A DNA stretch of 33,403 nucleotides from the NCBI GenBank assembly GCA_001464385.1, contig LNFB01000060.1, positions 1 through 33,403 of the forward strand, given 5' to 3'. This DNA is from Deltaproteobacteria bacterium Ga0077550 (GTDB lineage Bacteria; Myxococcota_A; Polyangia; Nannocystales; Nannocystaceae). Made by a program: the position numbers and the translations under genes. The notes beneath the pieces were generated by a model. The model ran no database searches, had not been told where the DNA came from, and saw only the letters and a list, made by a program, of their open reading frames with translations. Below, in pieces: positions 15,768-25,600 of this stretch (position 1 is the first letter of the stretch; every line of letters starts with the position of its first letter).

Positions 15768-17209
15768 CGCCGGGCCGGGACCCCCGGCCATGCGTCGGCG
15801 ACCGGATCGTAGGGCACGAGCTGGGTGGAGATCGGTGAGTCCTCGGCGATGTCGTCGGACCACAGCTCGTCGTTCACGGCGAAGGCCTCCTCACCCCGGA
15901 GCTCGACGCTCTGCAGGACGACGTCGGCGTGGCCATCCGCGTTGCCGTCGGCGAAGTAGTGGCGGTGGGCGTCGCCGTCGCTGCTCATGAACGCCTCGGT
16001 GAACTCGGTCCGCAGCTCGAGCTGCGTCGACCCGTCGAGGCGGAAGACCTGGACGATCCGCACGCGTTCGTTGATCTCGTCGCGCACGGACGCGTAGGCG
16101 TGCTGACCGGTCACGTCGAGGAGGATCTCGTCGGCACCGTCGTGATCGAGGTCGAGCGCGAGCAGGTTCAGGACCCGCTTGACCTCGCACCCGAGATCGA
16201 GGGGCTTGGTCGCGCGGATCTCCCACGTGCCCGCCGCGGCGAGCGACGCCCGCACGAGGAACGCGTCGGTACACTCGAGCTGGTTGTCCTCCTCCTCGTC
16301 GCCCGTGAGCTTCTTGCGGCACGCCTTCTTGTTCGAGGTCTTCACGCACTCGGCGAACCGGCTGAAGTCATACAGCGCGTAGGCCTCGCGCGCGCCGTCG
16401 GGACCGGCCGCGAGCTGCAGCGACCCACGGATCGCCACCGGCACACCATGGGTCTCGACCAGCTTCGCCTTCAGCGTGGTGAGCGAGGCGCCCGCAATCG
16501 GCGTATCACTCACGCCCGAGAAGCCAGGGAGCTCGTCGGGCTCCGCCGGCGCGCTCGGGCTCGACGCAGGCGCGACGGGGGCTGCGATCGACGGCGCGGC
16601 GCCGGCCGTGGTCGGCGGCGCGGCCGGTGGCGCCGGATCCTCGCCCCTCATCACCGGCTCGAACCACGCCTCGGTGCGCACGCTCGCGAGATCGGCGTCG
16701 CGCCGCGCCTTGTCGACGGCAGCCTTGCCCCCGCGTCGCACCGCCTCGACCAGCCCGACGCGCGCGAGCTCTGCATTCCCGCCACGGGCCGCCGCGCACG
16801 CGAGGTTGAACGGATGCTTCCACGCCTTCGTGTCAGCGAGTGCGACCGCCGCGAACCCACGTTGCGCCTCCGCGAACCGCCCCGCCTCATAATCCGCCCA
16901 CGCCGCCTTCGCATCCACGACCGGCGGCGACGCGGCACCAACGAGCGTCGCAATCGCGAGGGGAAACCGCGCCGCAGGATCGACCATCGCCGGAACGGTC
17001 GACCCCGCGCCCATAGCCGCGCCCGTAGGCGTGGCCGCGCCCGTGGCCGTGGACGTGGACGTGGACGTGGCCGCGGCCGTGGCCGTGGCCGTGGACGTCC
17101 CCGCGACCCCCGGCGCCGGCGCGGCCCCCGGCGCCGGCGCCTCATCCTTGCCTGCACACGACGCGAGGACCAGCGCGCACACGAGGGGGCAGCGGAGCGA
17201 GGCGATCAC
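15764..17209 (-). CDS. Lipoprotein with TPR-like and FG-GAP-like segments
   Basis: The protein is 481 aa if the GTG at 17209 is used; a lipoprotein signal (CPLVCALVLASC) begins at once, which supports this start. A 60-residue Thr/Ala/Ser/Pro linker follows. Residues about 100-180 look like one or two TPR units (ADYEAGRFAEAQRGFAAVAL, FNLACAAARGGNAELARVGL), ending in a DADLASVRTEAWFEPVM tail typical of TPR-end domains. The C-terminal region has Asp-rich calcium-type loops (DLDHDGADEI and DGNADGHADVV) as in FG-GAP/VCBS repeats. A charged cluster of Lys and Glu lies mid-protein. It probably sits on the outer membrane, coupled by ATGA to the five-heme cytochrome. The family is not recognised. Confidence 0.78.
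   Translation of the reverse strand: MIASLRCPLVCALVLASCAGKDEAPAPGAAPAPGVAGTSTATATAAATSTSTSTATGAATPTGAAMGAGSTVPAMVDPAARFPLAIATLVGAASPPVVDAKAAWADYEAGRFAEAQRGFAAVALADTKAWKHPFNLACAAARGGNAELARVGLVEAVRRGGKAAVDKARRDADLASVRTEAWFEPVMRGEDPAPPAAPPTTAGAAPSIAAPVAPASSPSAPAEPDELPGFSGVSDTPIAGASLTTLKAKLVETHGVPVAIRGSLQLAAGPDGAREAYALYDFSRFAECVKTSNKKACRKKLTGDEEEDNQLECTDAFLVRASLAAAGTWEIRATKPLDLGCEVKRVLNLLALDLDHDGADEILLDVTGQHAYASVRDEINERVRIVQVFRLDGSTQLELRTEFTEAFMSSDGDAHRHYFADGNADGHADVVLQSVELRGEEAFAVNDELWSDDIAEDSPISTQLVPYDPVADAWPGVPARR
17031..17098 (-). repeat. Hexanucleotide microsatellite coding Ser/Ala-Thr
   Basis: About ten gtggac, gtggcc and gcggcc hexamers in tandem on the plus strand encode the alternating Ser/Ala-Thr linker after the lipobox. 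Change in copy number would keep frame and alter linker length. Confidence 0.8.
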
Positions 17210-17256
17210 GCCGCAATCATGCCGGAAGTCCAGCCATCCGATCCACCGCCCGCCCC

Positions 17257-18645
17257 TCACCGCGGCCGCGCGCGCACCACAAATCGTCCCACCGGCCGCG
17301 CCATCCCAGCCGTCATCAACGTCAGCCATGCCCGCGGTCGCTTCACCAGGGCGAGCTCGAAATCGCGGATCAACACCCCGACCGCCACGCCGACCATGGT
17401 GTACGCGAGCCGCCGCCCCGGGCACAGGTGGCGGCCGAGGCCGAACGCCCCGAACGTGCGATCCTTGACCGGCGGGCTCTGCAGCTCGTCGACGCGCATC
17501 GCAGTGTAACGATCGGGATCGTACGCCGCGGGCGTGGCATACGTCTGCGCGTCGAGGTTGACCAAGCCCATCGAGGTGCCGACCAGCGTGCCGGCGGCGA
17601 TGGTATGCCCCCCAATCTCGATCGGCCGCCGCGTGAGCCGCCACAGCCCGCCGTTGCCGTGCAGGCGCATCGACTCGTTCATCGCCCGCAGCAGCTGCGG
17701 CGAGCGGCACAGCGTCGCGAGGTCCAGCGGCGCGTCAGCGAGGACCTCGGCCTGCTCGGCGAGCACCGCCTCGAGCACCGCCGGGTGGTCGAGCAGATCG
17801 CACAGCGTGACCGCCACCGAGATCGCAGTGTTCGTGTGGGCCCCGAACACAGCGCCCATGATCATGAGGGCAGCGGCGCGGATCTCCTCGGGGCTGGCGG
17901 CGGCGCGATCGGTCGGCAGCGCGTGCTCGAGCACCGCCGCCATGTACCCCTCGGGATCGACCTGGGCGCCGGCGACGGCGCGCCGCACCTCGCCCTCGAA
18001 GATCTCGAGGATCCGCGCCCGTGCGGCCTTGCGCCGCTTCATCGATCGGGTCTCGATCGGCAACAGCATGCCGGCGACGCTGAAGTCGCTCTCGAGCAGG
18101 TGGAACAGCTGCGCCAGCTCGTCGCACGACCCCGGGTCGAGGACGTCGCCGCAGACGTAGCGACACGCCATGTGCATGACCAGGGCGTTGGTCAGATCGA
18201 GCATGTCGATCTCGCCGCCGTCGCCGATGCGCGCGCGCACGAAGTCGGTCGCGAGCTGGGCCATGGGGCCGCTCGAGCGCCGCACCGCGCTGCCCGAGAG
18301 CGCCCGCAGCACGTCCTGGCCGAGCTCGATGAAGATGTCCTCGCCGATGAGGCGCCCCAGCATCTTGCGGTAGGCGCCGATGAGGTCGAGCTCGTCGTCG
18401 CCCGCGGCGGCCAGGCGCGCGACCGCCTCGGTGCCGCCGACGAAGGTCAGGGGCAGCCCGAACATCGACGTCGAGAACACCTCGCCGAGCGCGGCATGCC
18501 CCGCGCGCTGGAACTCGATCGCGTCGACGAACAGCGCCGCGGGAGCCCCCAGCAGCGGCACCCGCCCGCGCAGCCGTGGCGGTGAGCTGCGGGCGTCGGG
18601 GGCGAGCATCGATCGAACGAACAGTCGGCGCATGCGGGCGCCCAT
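17257..18645 (-). CDS. Cytochrome P450
   Basis: The protein is 462 aa from the ATG at 18645; another ATG at 18633 is possible. All landmark motifs are present: I-helix GAHTNT, K-helix ExxR in NESMR, a DPDRY in place of the PERF region, and the heme-binding loop FGAFGLGRHLCPGRRLA with the thiolate ligand Cys408. There is no membrane anchor of eukaryotic type, so it is probably a soluble or peripherally bound monooxygenase needing separate ferredoxin partners, none of which are nearby. Substrate is unknown; the N-terminal PPRLRGRVPLLG hinge resembles CYP51/CYP7-like bacterial P450s. The first 22-26 codons and 5' flank lie in a 98-bp segment repeated at 27853. Confidence 0.93.
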   Translation of the reverse strand: MGARMRRLFVRSMLAPDARSSPPRLRGRVPLLGAPAALFVDAIEFQRAGHAALGEVFSTSMFGLPLTFVGGTEAVARLAAAGDDELDLIGAYRKMLGRLIGEDIFIELGQDVLRALSGSAVRRSSGPMAQLATDFVRARIGDGGEIDMLDLTNALVMHMACRYVCGDVLDPGSCDELAQLFHLLESDFSVAGMLLPIETRSMKRRKAARARILEIFEGEVRRAVAGAQVDPEGYMAAVLEHALPTDRAAASPEEIRAAALMIMGAVFGAHTNTAISVAVTLCDLLDHPAVLEAVLAEQAEVLADAPLDLATLCRSPQLLRAMNESMRLHGNGGLWRLTRRPIEIGGHTIAAGTLVGTSMGLVNLDAQTYATPAAYDPDRYTAMRVDELQSPPVKDRTFGAFGLGRHLCPGRRLAYTMVGVAVGVLIRDFELALVKRPRAWLTLMTAGMARPVGRFVVRARPR

Positions 18646-18667
18646 CGGATCCGGCGCGCCGTCGGAG
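18570..18667. repeat. 98-bp direct repeat, copy 1 (native P450 5' end)
   Basis: Every base of 18570-18667 matches 27853-27950 in the same orientation (offset 9283). It begins gcagccgtggc and ends gccgtcggag. Identity stops abruptly on the right. On the left there is one mismatch (C/T), three chance-level matches, then divergence. This copy contains both candidate P450 start codons and reads on into an intact P450 frame, so it is the original locus. Confidence 0.97.
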
Positions 18668-18983
18668 CGGCAGTATGGCACGTCGCGGTAGCCGAGCGGA
18701 ACGGCGATGCCCCCCCACGCCTGCTGGCGTCGCCCGTTCGTCGCGCTTCCGTTCCGCAAGGGCCTGCAGTGGCCGGTCCCGCAGCTCGGGGCCTGCCGGC
18801 GTCGGTCGTTCGGGGGCACGTCGCATGCAGGGCGTGGTGGAGAGCGGCCGATCGATCAAGTCGTTCCGGCTTCAGGTCCGCGTCCCCTGGCCACCCCAAC
18901 CGCGGACGATCACGGCTCGCGATCGCGGTGTGGGCGGCTTTGTTGCTGCACCTCGGCGTAGCGGCGTGACTCGTGCATCTTCT
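18668..18983. other. Gap upstream of P450; possible orphan membrane segment
   Basis: This 316-bp gap separates the P450 upstream flank from the stop of the 1201-aa gene. It should hold the P450 promoter, though the P450 could also be read through from the giant operon. On the plus strand, 18907-18969 reads RLAIAVWAALLLHLGVAA and then a TGA, a single hydrophobic helix of TonB-N-terminus flavour with GC-rich third positions. It has no plausible start or continuation, so it may be a leftover gene piece. Nothing else was recognised. Confidence 0.4.
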
Positions 18984-21900
18984 TCAGCAGCAACCATCAC
19001 CGGCGTTCGTGAGCGGCGACGTCCGCAGCAAACGCACCGCACCCAGATCGCGAGACAACGGCTCCGCGTAGGGCGAGTGCGGCTCGGGCAGGAGCTCGAC
19101 GGCGAGCACACTCACCGCCGAGTCTGCTGGCAGGCCCCACGCGCCGAGCATCGCTTCGAGCTCGTCCGATGCGACGTCGCAGTATGCCCGAGCCGCGCGG
19201 TCAGCCGGCGCTCCGACCTCGCGATCGTTCGGGATCGAGGCGAGGCGACGGACACCCAGCTCGACGTTGCGGTGAGTCGCACCATCGGCCTGCATCACGC
19301 GGCCGTAGAGCACTCCCCACAGCTCGGTGCTCGGAGGCGTCGGCGTGACGACACGCCCATCGAGCACCGGACCGGCGAACTCGGAGAACAGTCGCAGTCC
19401 GTCGTCGCGCCGCACCACGGCACAACGGAGTGGTGGCGGCGGATGCTGCACCCCATCGAGCACGACTGGCGCGCCGAATCGCGCAGTTCCCGTGCACCAG
19501 AACGGCTGGGTCGCGGTGCCACGATCATGCCCGACGGCGATCTCGTAGGTGAAGAAGCCGAACAGCTCGGGGGCGTCGGCCGCCAGGTTGGGCGGCAGCG
19601 GCAGCAGGTAGTGACGGTCCGAATCGGACGACGGCACCAGCCGCTGCATGCCGCCGAGCCCCGCGAAGTCGTCGGCTTGGCCGGGCCGCACCACGCGTAC
19701 CGGCTCCGGCATCACGGCGGGCGATGGCGGCGGTGGATCTGCGACGGGCTCGTAGCCCGGCAGGAGCATCGGGTCCGGTGCGCTCGCGATCACGCGCACG
19801 AAGTACGCGTCACGCGGATCGTCGGGTGGACTGGCGAGTTCGATCCACAGTGCGCGCTGCCGAATACCGGTCGCCGCGTAGTCTTCGGCGATCGTGTACT
19901 CGCCGAACGCGTGACCACACGACGCGACGACGGGGATCTGCGCAGGTCGCGTCGTCACCGGCAGGTGGTTGTTCACGGCGACCGACTGCGTGATACCACC
20001 GCGCAGGCGCACCGTGACGTCGTACCGCACGCGGACCTCGTACGGTCGACCACCGACGAGCGGAGGGACGAATGCGTCGACATAGCAGATCTCGAGGCGA
20101 TCGCGATCGACTTCGCCAATCGTCGCCTGGCGATTGACGGCGTGCGTGACGCCCAGCGGCGCGAGCACTTCGGTTCGCGCCGCAACGCCGGCGCCGACGA
20201 ACTCGATCGTTCGCGTCAGCCGCACGGTCTCGGGCTCGTAGGCAGCGAAGCTCCAATCGCGCTCGATCGGGAATCGGACGACGTTGATCCACTGTCCAGG
20301 CAGCTCGTCGAGCGCGGTCAGGACCAGGCTCGAGCGATCCGGGGCCGTCGCGTGACGTAGGCCATGACACCCGAACACGGTCCGACGCCCTTCGGGACCG
20401 AAGAGTGTCCCCTCGTCGACGGCGAGATCCGCCGCTTGCGCGACACGGCGAGCGAACTCGAGCGCGTCACGACGCTGCGGTGCGGCGACGGCGGTCTCGG
20501 CGACGGCGGGGGCCTCGGCCTGCAGGAACGTCGAGACGATCATGTCGTCGGGGGCCATCTCGACGAGCGGCGTGGTGGCGAGTGGGAGGCGTGAGATCGC
20601 AGTGTCTGTGACCCGGACGGGCTCACCGAAGCGCAGCACCACATCACCGAGTCGCACGAGGTCGTTGTCCGCCGCGGCACGGGCGACGATCATGACGTCG
20701 CGACCGGTCGGCAGCTCGAGCGGTCCGGTCTCGGTCCCCCACGGCGTGGCTTCCGACGGCCAGGTGATGTCGTACAGCCGATCGCAGTCGCGCCAAGCGA
20801 TGGCGATGTCGAGTGACTGATCGGGATCGGTTGGGAATGCGCGACGTGTCGCGTACAGCGGACGGAATCCATCGTCGTCGTTCCCCGTATCGAACGCGGG
20901 ATGTCGCACGAGCACGGTGAGCTCGAGGTACCGCGCGTCGGGATCGGGCAAGCCGATGTCGGAATCGACTGCGCCCGCGATCGCAGCGCGGGCCATCGCC
21001 GCGAGCCGTGCCTCTGCGTTCGCGATCCCGGCGAACATCGCCGCCGGGTAGCCGAGCGTCGGCCGCCCTGCGCGGATCGACGTGGGCAACGAGTCGATCG
21101 CCGTGGTCTGGAGCCGTACCTTGCCCATCGGTACGAAGCGACGCAGCGGCAGCGACGCGATCGGCGCCTCGCCTTCGTGCAGCATCTCCGCGGCCTCGTC
21201 GGGTCCACCGCCGGTCGGATCCACGAGCCGCACCCTGAACTCGTAGCGCTGTCCGTAGAGGAGCGGCGGAACGGCCGCCGTCTCGGGCTGATCGACGTCG
21301 GGCACGTCGTCGGGGCGACCGAGCAGCATCCGCTGATCCGGGCTGCTCGCGACGAGTGAGTGCGTTCGGAGTCGTGTGAAGTACGGCGGGAGCCACAGCC
21401 GACCGTCGACCTTCGAGGGATGGACCTCCACACGCAGCTCGTCGACGTATGCGGGCACGATCGCGTCGCCGACCTGCAGCCCGGACGAGCGCACCTTACA
21501 GAGCGAGGCCCACGTCGTCGTGCCTGCGCGACGCACGTCGACGCGATAGCCGAATACACCGCGCGGCGCCTCGGGCAGCGGTGTGCCGTCCCAGTCGGTG
21601 CCGACGCCGCGGTTCTGCGAGATGAGGATGTCCTCGTCGTCCCACGCGAGCTGCACGCCGTTCTCGATCAGCGGACGTAGCTCGTTCTCCGTGGTCTCGG
21701 CGTTGAGGTCGGCGGCGACCGGCTGACGCGCATGGACGATGCGCGCGAAGCCGTCGTCGAAGCGCAGCGCCTCGCGGAAGACGGCGTCGTAGGAGCCGAG
21801 CGCCGCGGCGTCCGCCGCGGTGGCAGCCACCGGAAAGAGCACCGGCGTGAAGACGGGCCTCTCGGTGCCGGTTTCGAGCTTGGGCACCCGCGTCGCGAAC

Positions 21901-22589
21901 GTCTTCACGAAGCGAGCGTCCGCCGCCTGTTGATCCGCGAAGTCGCTCGTCGCGTCGAGGGTGAAGAAGATCCAGCCGCCGTCACGCAGGCGATCGTCGA
22001 CCTCGATCTCGACGTCGTGGATGAAGCCCATGGCGCGGGCGACCTGGGTCTTGCGCATGCCGATCGCGAAGACCTCACCCCACGTGAGATCAGGCGGGGG
22101 AGGTGTGAGATCGGGGGCCGCCTTCGGCGGACAGTTCAGCATGCAGCGGTAGCTGTCGTCGGTCAGCGCGAGGCGGGTGCGCGGCTGCGTGAACGCGTGA
22201 CTCGTCTGGTACGAGCTCGGCAGGTACTTGCGCAGCGTGAACGCGGACGTGCGTTCGTGGGACTCCTGCGGCTTGGTGATCGGGAATCGCTCGGCGAAGG
22301 TGTCGAAGATCGAGCGTGCGTGTGGAGCCGCGGCGAGCGCGATCGTCGCGGGTTCGGCCGCGACATCGGCGAGGGTCGGCAGCCGCCCGGCGTCGCCACC
22401 GACGTGGGCACGGAGCACGAGGCTCGCGGTGTCGAACGACGGGCTCGCTGGCACGGCCCAACCGGTGGAGAGCGGCGCGCGCGGGTCGTCCACAGGGACG
22501 GTCATGACGCGGAGCGCGACGACACGGCGTGTCGGATCCCAGGACTGGAGGTAGGGGGCGAGCGTGAGCTTGGAAGTGGGCGGCGCCAT
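18984..22589 (-). CDS. Giant protein of unknown family (1201 aa), partner of upstream 1622-aa protein
   Basis: The protein is 1201 aa with no signal peptide, transmembrane segment or lipobox. The start ATG at 22589 has GAGGA about 7 bases upstream, and the upstream in-frame stretch overlaps the end of the previous gene in a non-coding register. The N-terminal 160 residues include PRTRLALTDDSYRCMLNCPP with Cys149 and Cys153, which looks like a conserved core. The rest is mostly beta, with Fn3/Ig-like edges such as LYGQRYEFRVRLVDP and VGGRPYEVRVRYDV. The final residues are GDGCC. No catalytic motif was found. It lies 25 bp after the 1622-aa gene on the same strand, so they are almost certainly one operon. 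I do not recognise the family and give no function. Confidence 0.85.
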   Translation of the reverse strand: MAPPTSKLTLAPYLQSWDPTRRVVALRVMTVPVDDPRAPLSTGWAVPASPSFDTASLVLRAHVGGDAGRLPTLADVAAEPATIALAAAPHARSIFDTFAERFPITKPQESHERTSAFTLRKYLPSSYQTSHAFTQPRTRLALTDDSYRCMLNCPPKAAPDLTPPPPDLTWGEVFAIGMRKTQVARAMGFIHDVEIEVDDRLRDGGWIFFTLDATSDFADQQAADARFVKTFATRVPKLETGTERPVFTPVLFPVAATAADAAALGSYDAVFREALRFDDGFARIVHARQPVAADLNAETTENELRPLIENGVQLAWDDEDILISQNRGVGTDWDGTPLPEAPRGVFGYRVDVRRAGTTTWASLCKVRSSGLQVGDAIVPAYVDELRVEVHPSKVDGRLWLPPYFTRLRTHSLVASSPDQRMLLGRPDDVPDVDQPETAAVPPLLYGQRYEFRVRLVDPTGGGPDEAAEMLHEGEAPIASLPLRRFVPMGKVRLQTTAIDSLPTSIRAGRPTLGYPAAMFAGIANAEARLAAMARAAIAGAVDSDIGLPDPDARYLELTVLVRHPAFDTGNDDDGFRPLYATRRAFPTDPDQSLDIAIAWRDCDRLYDITWPSEATPWGTETGPLELPTGRDVMIVARAAADNDLVRLGDVVLRFGEPVRVTDTAISRLPLATTPLVEMAPDDMIVSTFLQAEAPAVAETAVAAPQRRDALEFARRVAQAADLAVDEGTLFGPEGRRTVFGCHGLRHATAPDRSSLVLTALDELPGQWINVVRFPIERDWSFAAYEPETVRLTRTIEFVGAGVAARTEVLAPLGVTHAVNRQATIGEVDRDRLEICYVDAFVPPLVGGRPYEVRVRYDVTVRLRGGITQSVAVNNHLPVTTRPAQIPVVASCGHAFGEYTIAEDYAATGIRQRALWIELASPPDDPRDAYFVRVIASAPDPMLLPGYEPVADPPPPSPAVMPEPVRVVRPGQADDFAGLGGMQRLVPSSDSDRHYLLPLPPNLAADAPELFGFFTYEIAVGHDRGTATQPFWCTGTARFGAPVVLDGVQHPPPPLRCAVVRRDDGLRLFSEFAGPVLDGRVVTPTPPSTELWGVLYGRVMQADGATHRNVELGVRRLASIPNDREVGAPADRAARAYCDVASDELEAMLGAWGLPADSAVSVLAVELLPEPHSPYAEPLSRDLGAVRLLRTSPLTNAGDGCC

Positions 22590-22614
22590 GTCGAGGTCCT
22601 CGCGTAGGGTGGAT

Positions 22615-25600
22615 TCAGACCGGCTGATCGCCGACCACGGCGACCGACATCTTGATCGAGAAGAAGAGGATCTCGATGTTGATGCCGAGCTCTCCAGAGA
22701 ACTGCAGGTAGTCCTTCGGCCCGGCCGGGAGCGCCTTCGTGAAGCAGACACACTGGAACTCGCCGAAGACCTTCACGGTGACGATGCCGGAGACCCCGGC
22801 CTTCGCCTCGAACATCAAGAAGCCTCCGCGCTTGAACGTCGAGCCTTCGATGATGAACACGGGGCCGGCGGCGATGAATACCTTCGCGCTGAAGGGGCCG
22901 AGATCGGCGCCGTAGCCGACACCGAGGTAGACCTTGAAGGTCATCACGACCTTGTCTTTGCGGTCCTTCTCGGGGATGAGCGCGTTGTTCTTGTCGCCGA
23001 GGAAGAACTTGCCGCCCACCTCGACGAGGATGCCGAACACCAGGAACCACGGCACCGTCGGCGTCTTGGCGCGGAACTCGAAGCCCACCTTGATGCCGAA
23101 CGTGCCGTAGTCGAGGCCGCCGCCGCCGGCGATCGTGACTGGACCCGTTGGCGGAGGTGCGCCCGCCGGCGGCTCCTCGAGGCCACCGTTGATGCCGGTG
23201 ATGTCGAAGCCACCGAAGTACTTCACCTGCATCAACGGGTTTCCGCTCGGCGGCACCTTGCCGGAGAACGTGAGCGCGAGCTTCGATTGCGTCTTCAGGT
23301 TCGTCGGCGTGAGGTCGATCGGACCCACCGGCGCGCGCCCGGCGATGCCGGGCAGAAATGTCAGCGCGGACGCGAGCGCCGAGTGCACCAACGACTCGAC
23401 GTCGACGAGTTGCGATTTGATCGCGGAGCCGCCGACGAGGCCCATCCGCATGCCGATGAGCTCGTTCATCTCGGGGAGGTCCGACCACATCCGCAGCCGC
23501 GGCATCGACATCGACCACGATGTCTCGCCGATCGACAGCGAGAGCGTCGTCTCGTCGTAGAACATCCGTCGTCCGGCGTCCGGACCGGCGGACAGAACGA
23601 GCACGGGCCGCGGCGATGGCAACGCGACGCTCGGTTCGAGGCGGAACGCCCCTCCCGCACCGATGCGCAGCCAGTACGGACGATCGCTCAGCGTGATTGC
23701 AGCATCGGGCGGCGGGAACAGCGAGCGGAACGAGCTGCGCGCGAAGAGATCGGCGACTTGAGGGGCGAGCGTCGACTCGATGCGCCCGGTGCCGGTCGCG
23801 ATGAACGGTCGCCGGAACACGAACGCGTGGGTCGGCGTGGTCTGCAGGAACGCGACGTCGAACGCGGGCGTCGTCGGTCGCAACAGATCGACGGGCTCCG
23901 CGAAACGGTAGCTTCCGATGGTTGCGCTCGATCGGCGCACGCGATCGCCGGTCGGATCGATCGCGACACCCGGCTGCACGAGCGGTACACCGTCGCCGAG
24001 CGCGACCGCCTCGGGCGGAATGCTCGTGTTCGTGGGCCCCGGCATGCGCACGGTCGACCACGCACCGCCAGCGCGGAACTGCGGTGCACCGCGCACCGCA
24101 CAGACGATCGCGGTGCCGTCGGCGGTCGGTGTGGCCTCGACGCGGAGCGCACGCACGGCGAAGCTGGATCCGGCAACGTCGACTCTCGCGTCGATCGGAC
24201 CGCCGACCCCTCCCTCGTCGGCGAGCATCGCCGCGAGGTCTGCATTGGAGATGATGCGGCCGACGGGGGCGAGGTGGAGAAAGCCCAGCATTCCCTCGCT
24301 GCGTACGACGCCCCCTTCGACGCCGTCGAGGTAGACGTCCGCGTCGAAGTACAGCGGTACGACCTCGCCACCGTCGGGCAGAGTGCGCTTCTCTCCGGGC
24401 GCGGGCCGGATCCGCGTGACGCGGTGGACGCCCTGCACGAGACCGGGGTGGAACGTGAACGGGTTCGGCCGCGCCACGTACGATGTCGGCGGACTACCGA
24501 TGGCTTCTTGCCAGCGGAAGTCGAACAGGCCGTCGCTCGAGGCCTGCCATCCGGTATCGCGGCGGATCACACCGGCACCACCCGTGCGTTCGATCGTCAC
24601 CGCTCGCGTGACGCGGATGCCCCACGGATAGATGATGCTCGCGAACTTGATGATCTCGAGCGCCGTGCGCCCGACGAGCAGCTGGAACTGTACCTTCGTC
24701 GCCTCGGCGAATGCACCTTGCGGGTTCGTCCAGTCGCTGAACGTGGATGCGCCGTAGCCCGACAGGTCGAGCCGCGTCAGCGGTACGCGTGGTCGATCGC
24801 TCGCGAACTCGCGGTTGAACATCGACTCGACGGCGCTGTCGGGCTGAAGCGTCGAGCCGAGCACGCTGATCCCGAGCGGGCTGCCGGTCGCGAGGTCGCT
24901 GCCGTTGAGCAGCTGCGCGGTGCGGCCCTCGAAGTGCGCCGAAGGTCCCCCGGGGATCGTGACGCCGCCGGCGATCAGACGAAGCTGGTGCGCGCCCTCG
25001 AGCGCGCGCTCGGGGAATGCCGGCCGCAGGATGTCGACCTGATCCGGTGCCCCAGCAGCGCCCGGTGTGCGGAGCTTGATCGTCGCCGCGAGCCCGAACG
25101 GAAGCGTCGTGGAGATCGCCATCGGCCGCCCGAGCGCTCGTTCTTCGACCATGTCGACGAGCGCGAGATCCGGGATCACGGGGGCCAGGCGTGACGACCG
25201 CGTGGCGATCAGCGTCGCTCCGCCGTCGTCACGCGATGCGAGCGGGGTCGGGAACAGGCCGAGGTCGAGCTTCTGATCCTTGTCGAGCGTGCGCACGGGC
25301 TCCCACTGGACCTGCGGTACCGTGAACACGCGGACGTTCTGCAGCGGTGCGACGATGCGCATGCCCGACAGTCGTACGGTCGCAGCGGCCCGGCCGTCGG
25401 GATTCGTCCGCATGCCGACCTGCACGCCGATCTGATGGCGACGCGTCGAGACATCGAGGAACAGCGGCCCGTCTACGCGCGGGCTGATCTCATCCAGCTC
25501 ACCGCGCAGGCGCTTGACGAGCTGGCCATTGATCTCGTTCGCTCGCCCCTGCTGCGCGGCGAGTCGGTGGTGCATCGCGGCTTCTTCCTGCTGCCACTTC

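Noticed and set aside
22564..25194. Very long open frame on the plus strand opposite the 1622-aa gene
   Set aside because: Its translation is dominated by Arg, Ala, Glu and Asp with no domain signal, while the minus-strand frame shows structured protein sequence. Long antisense frames are expected at this GC content.
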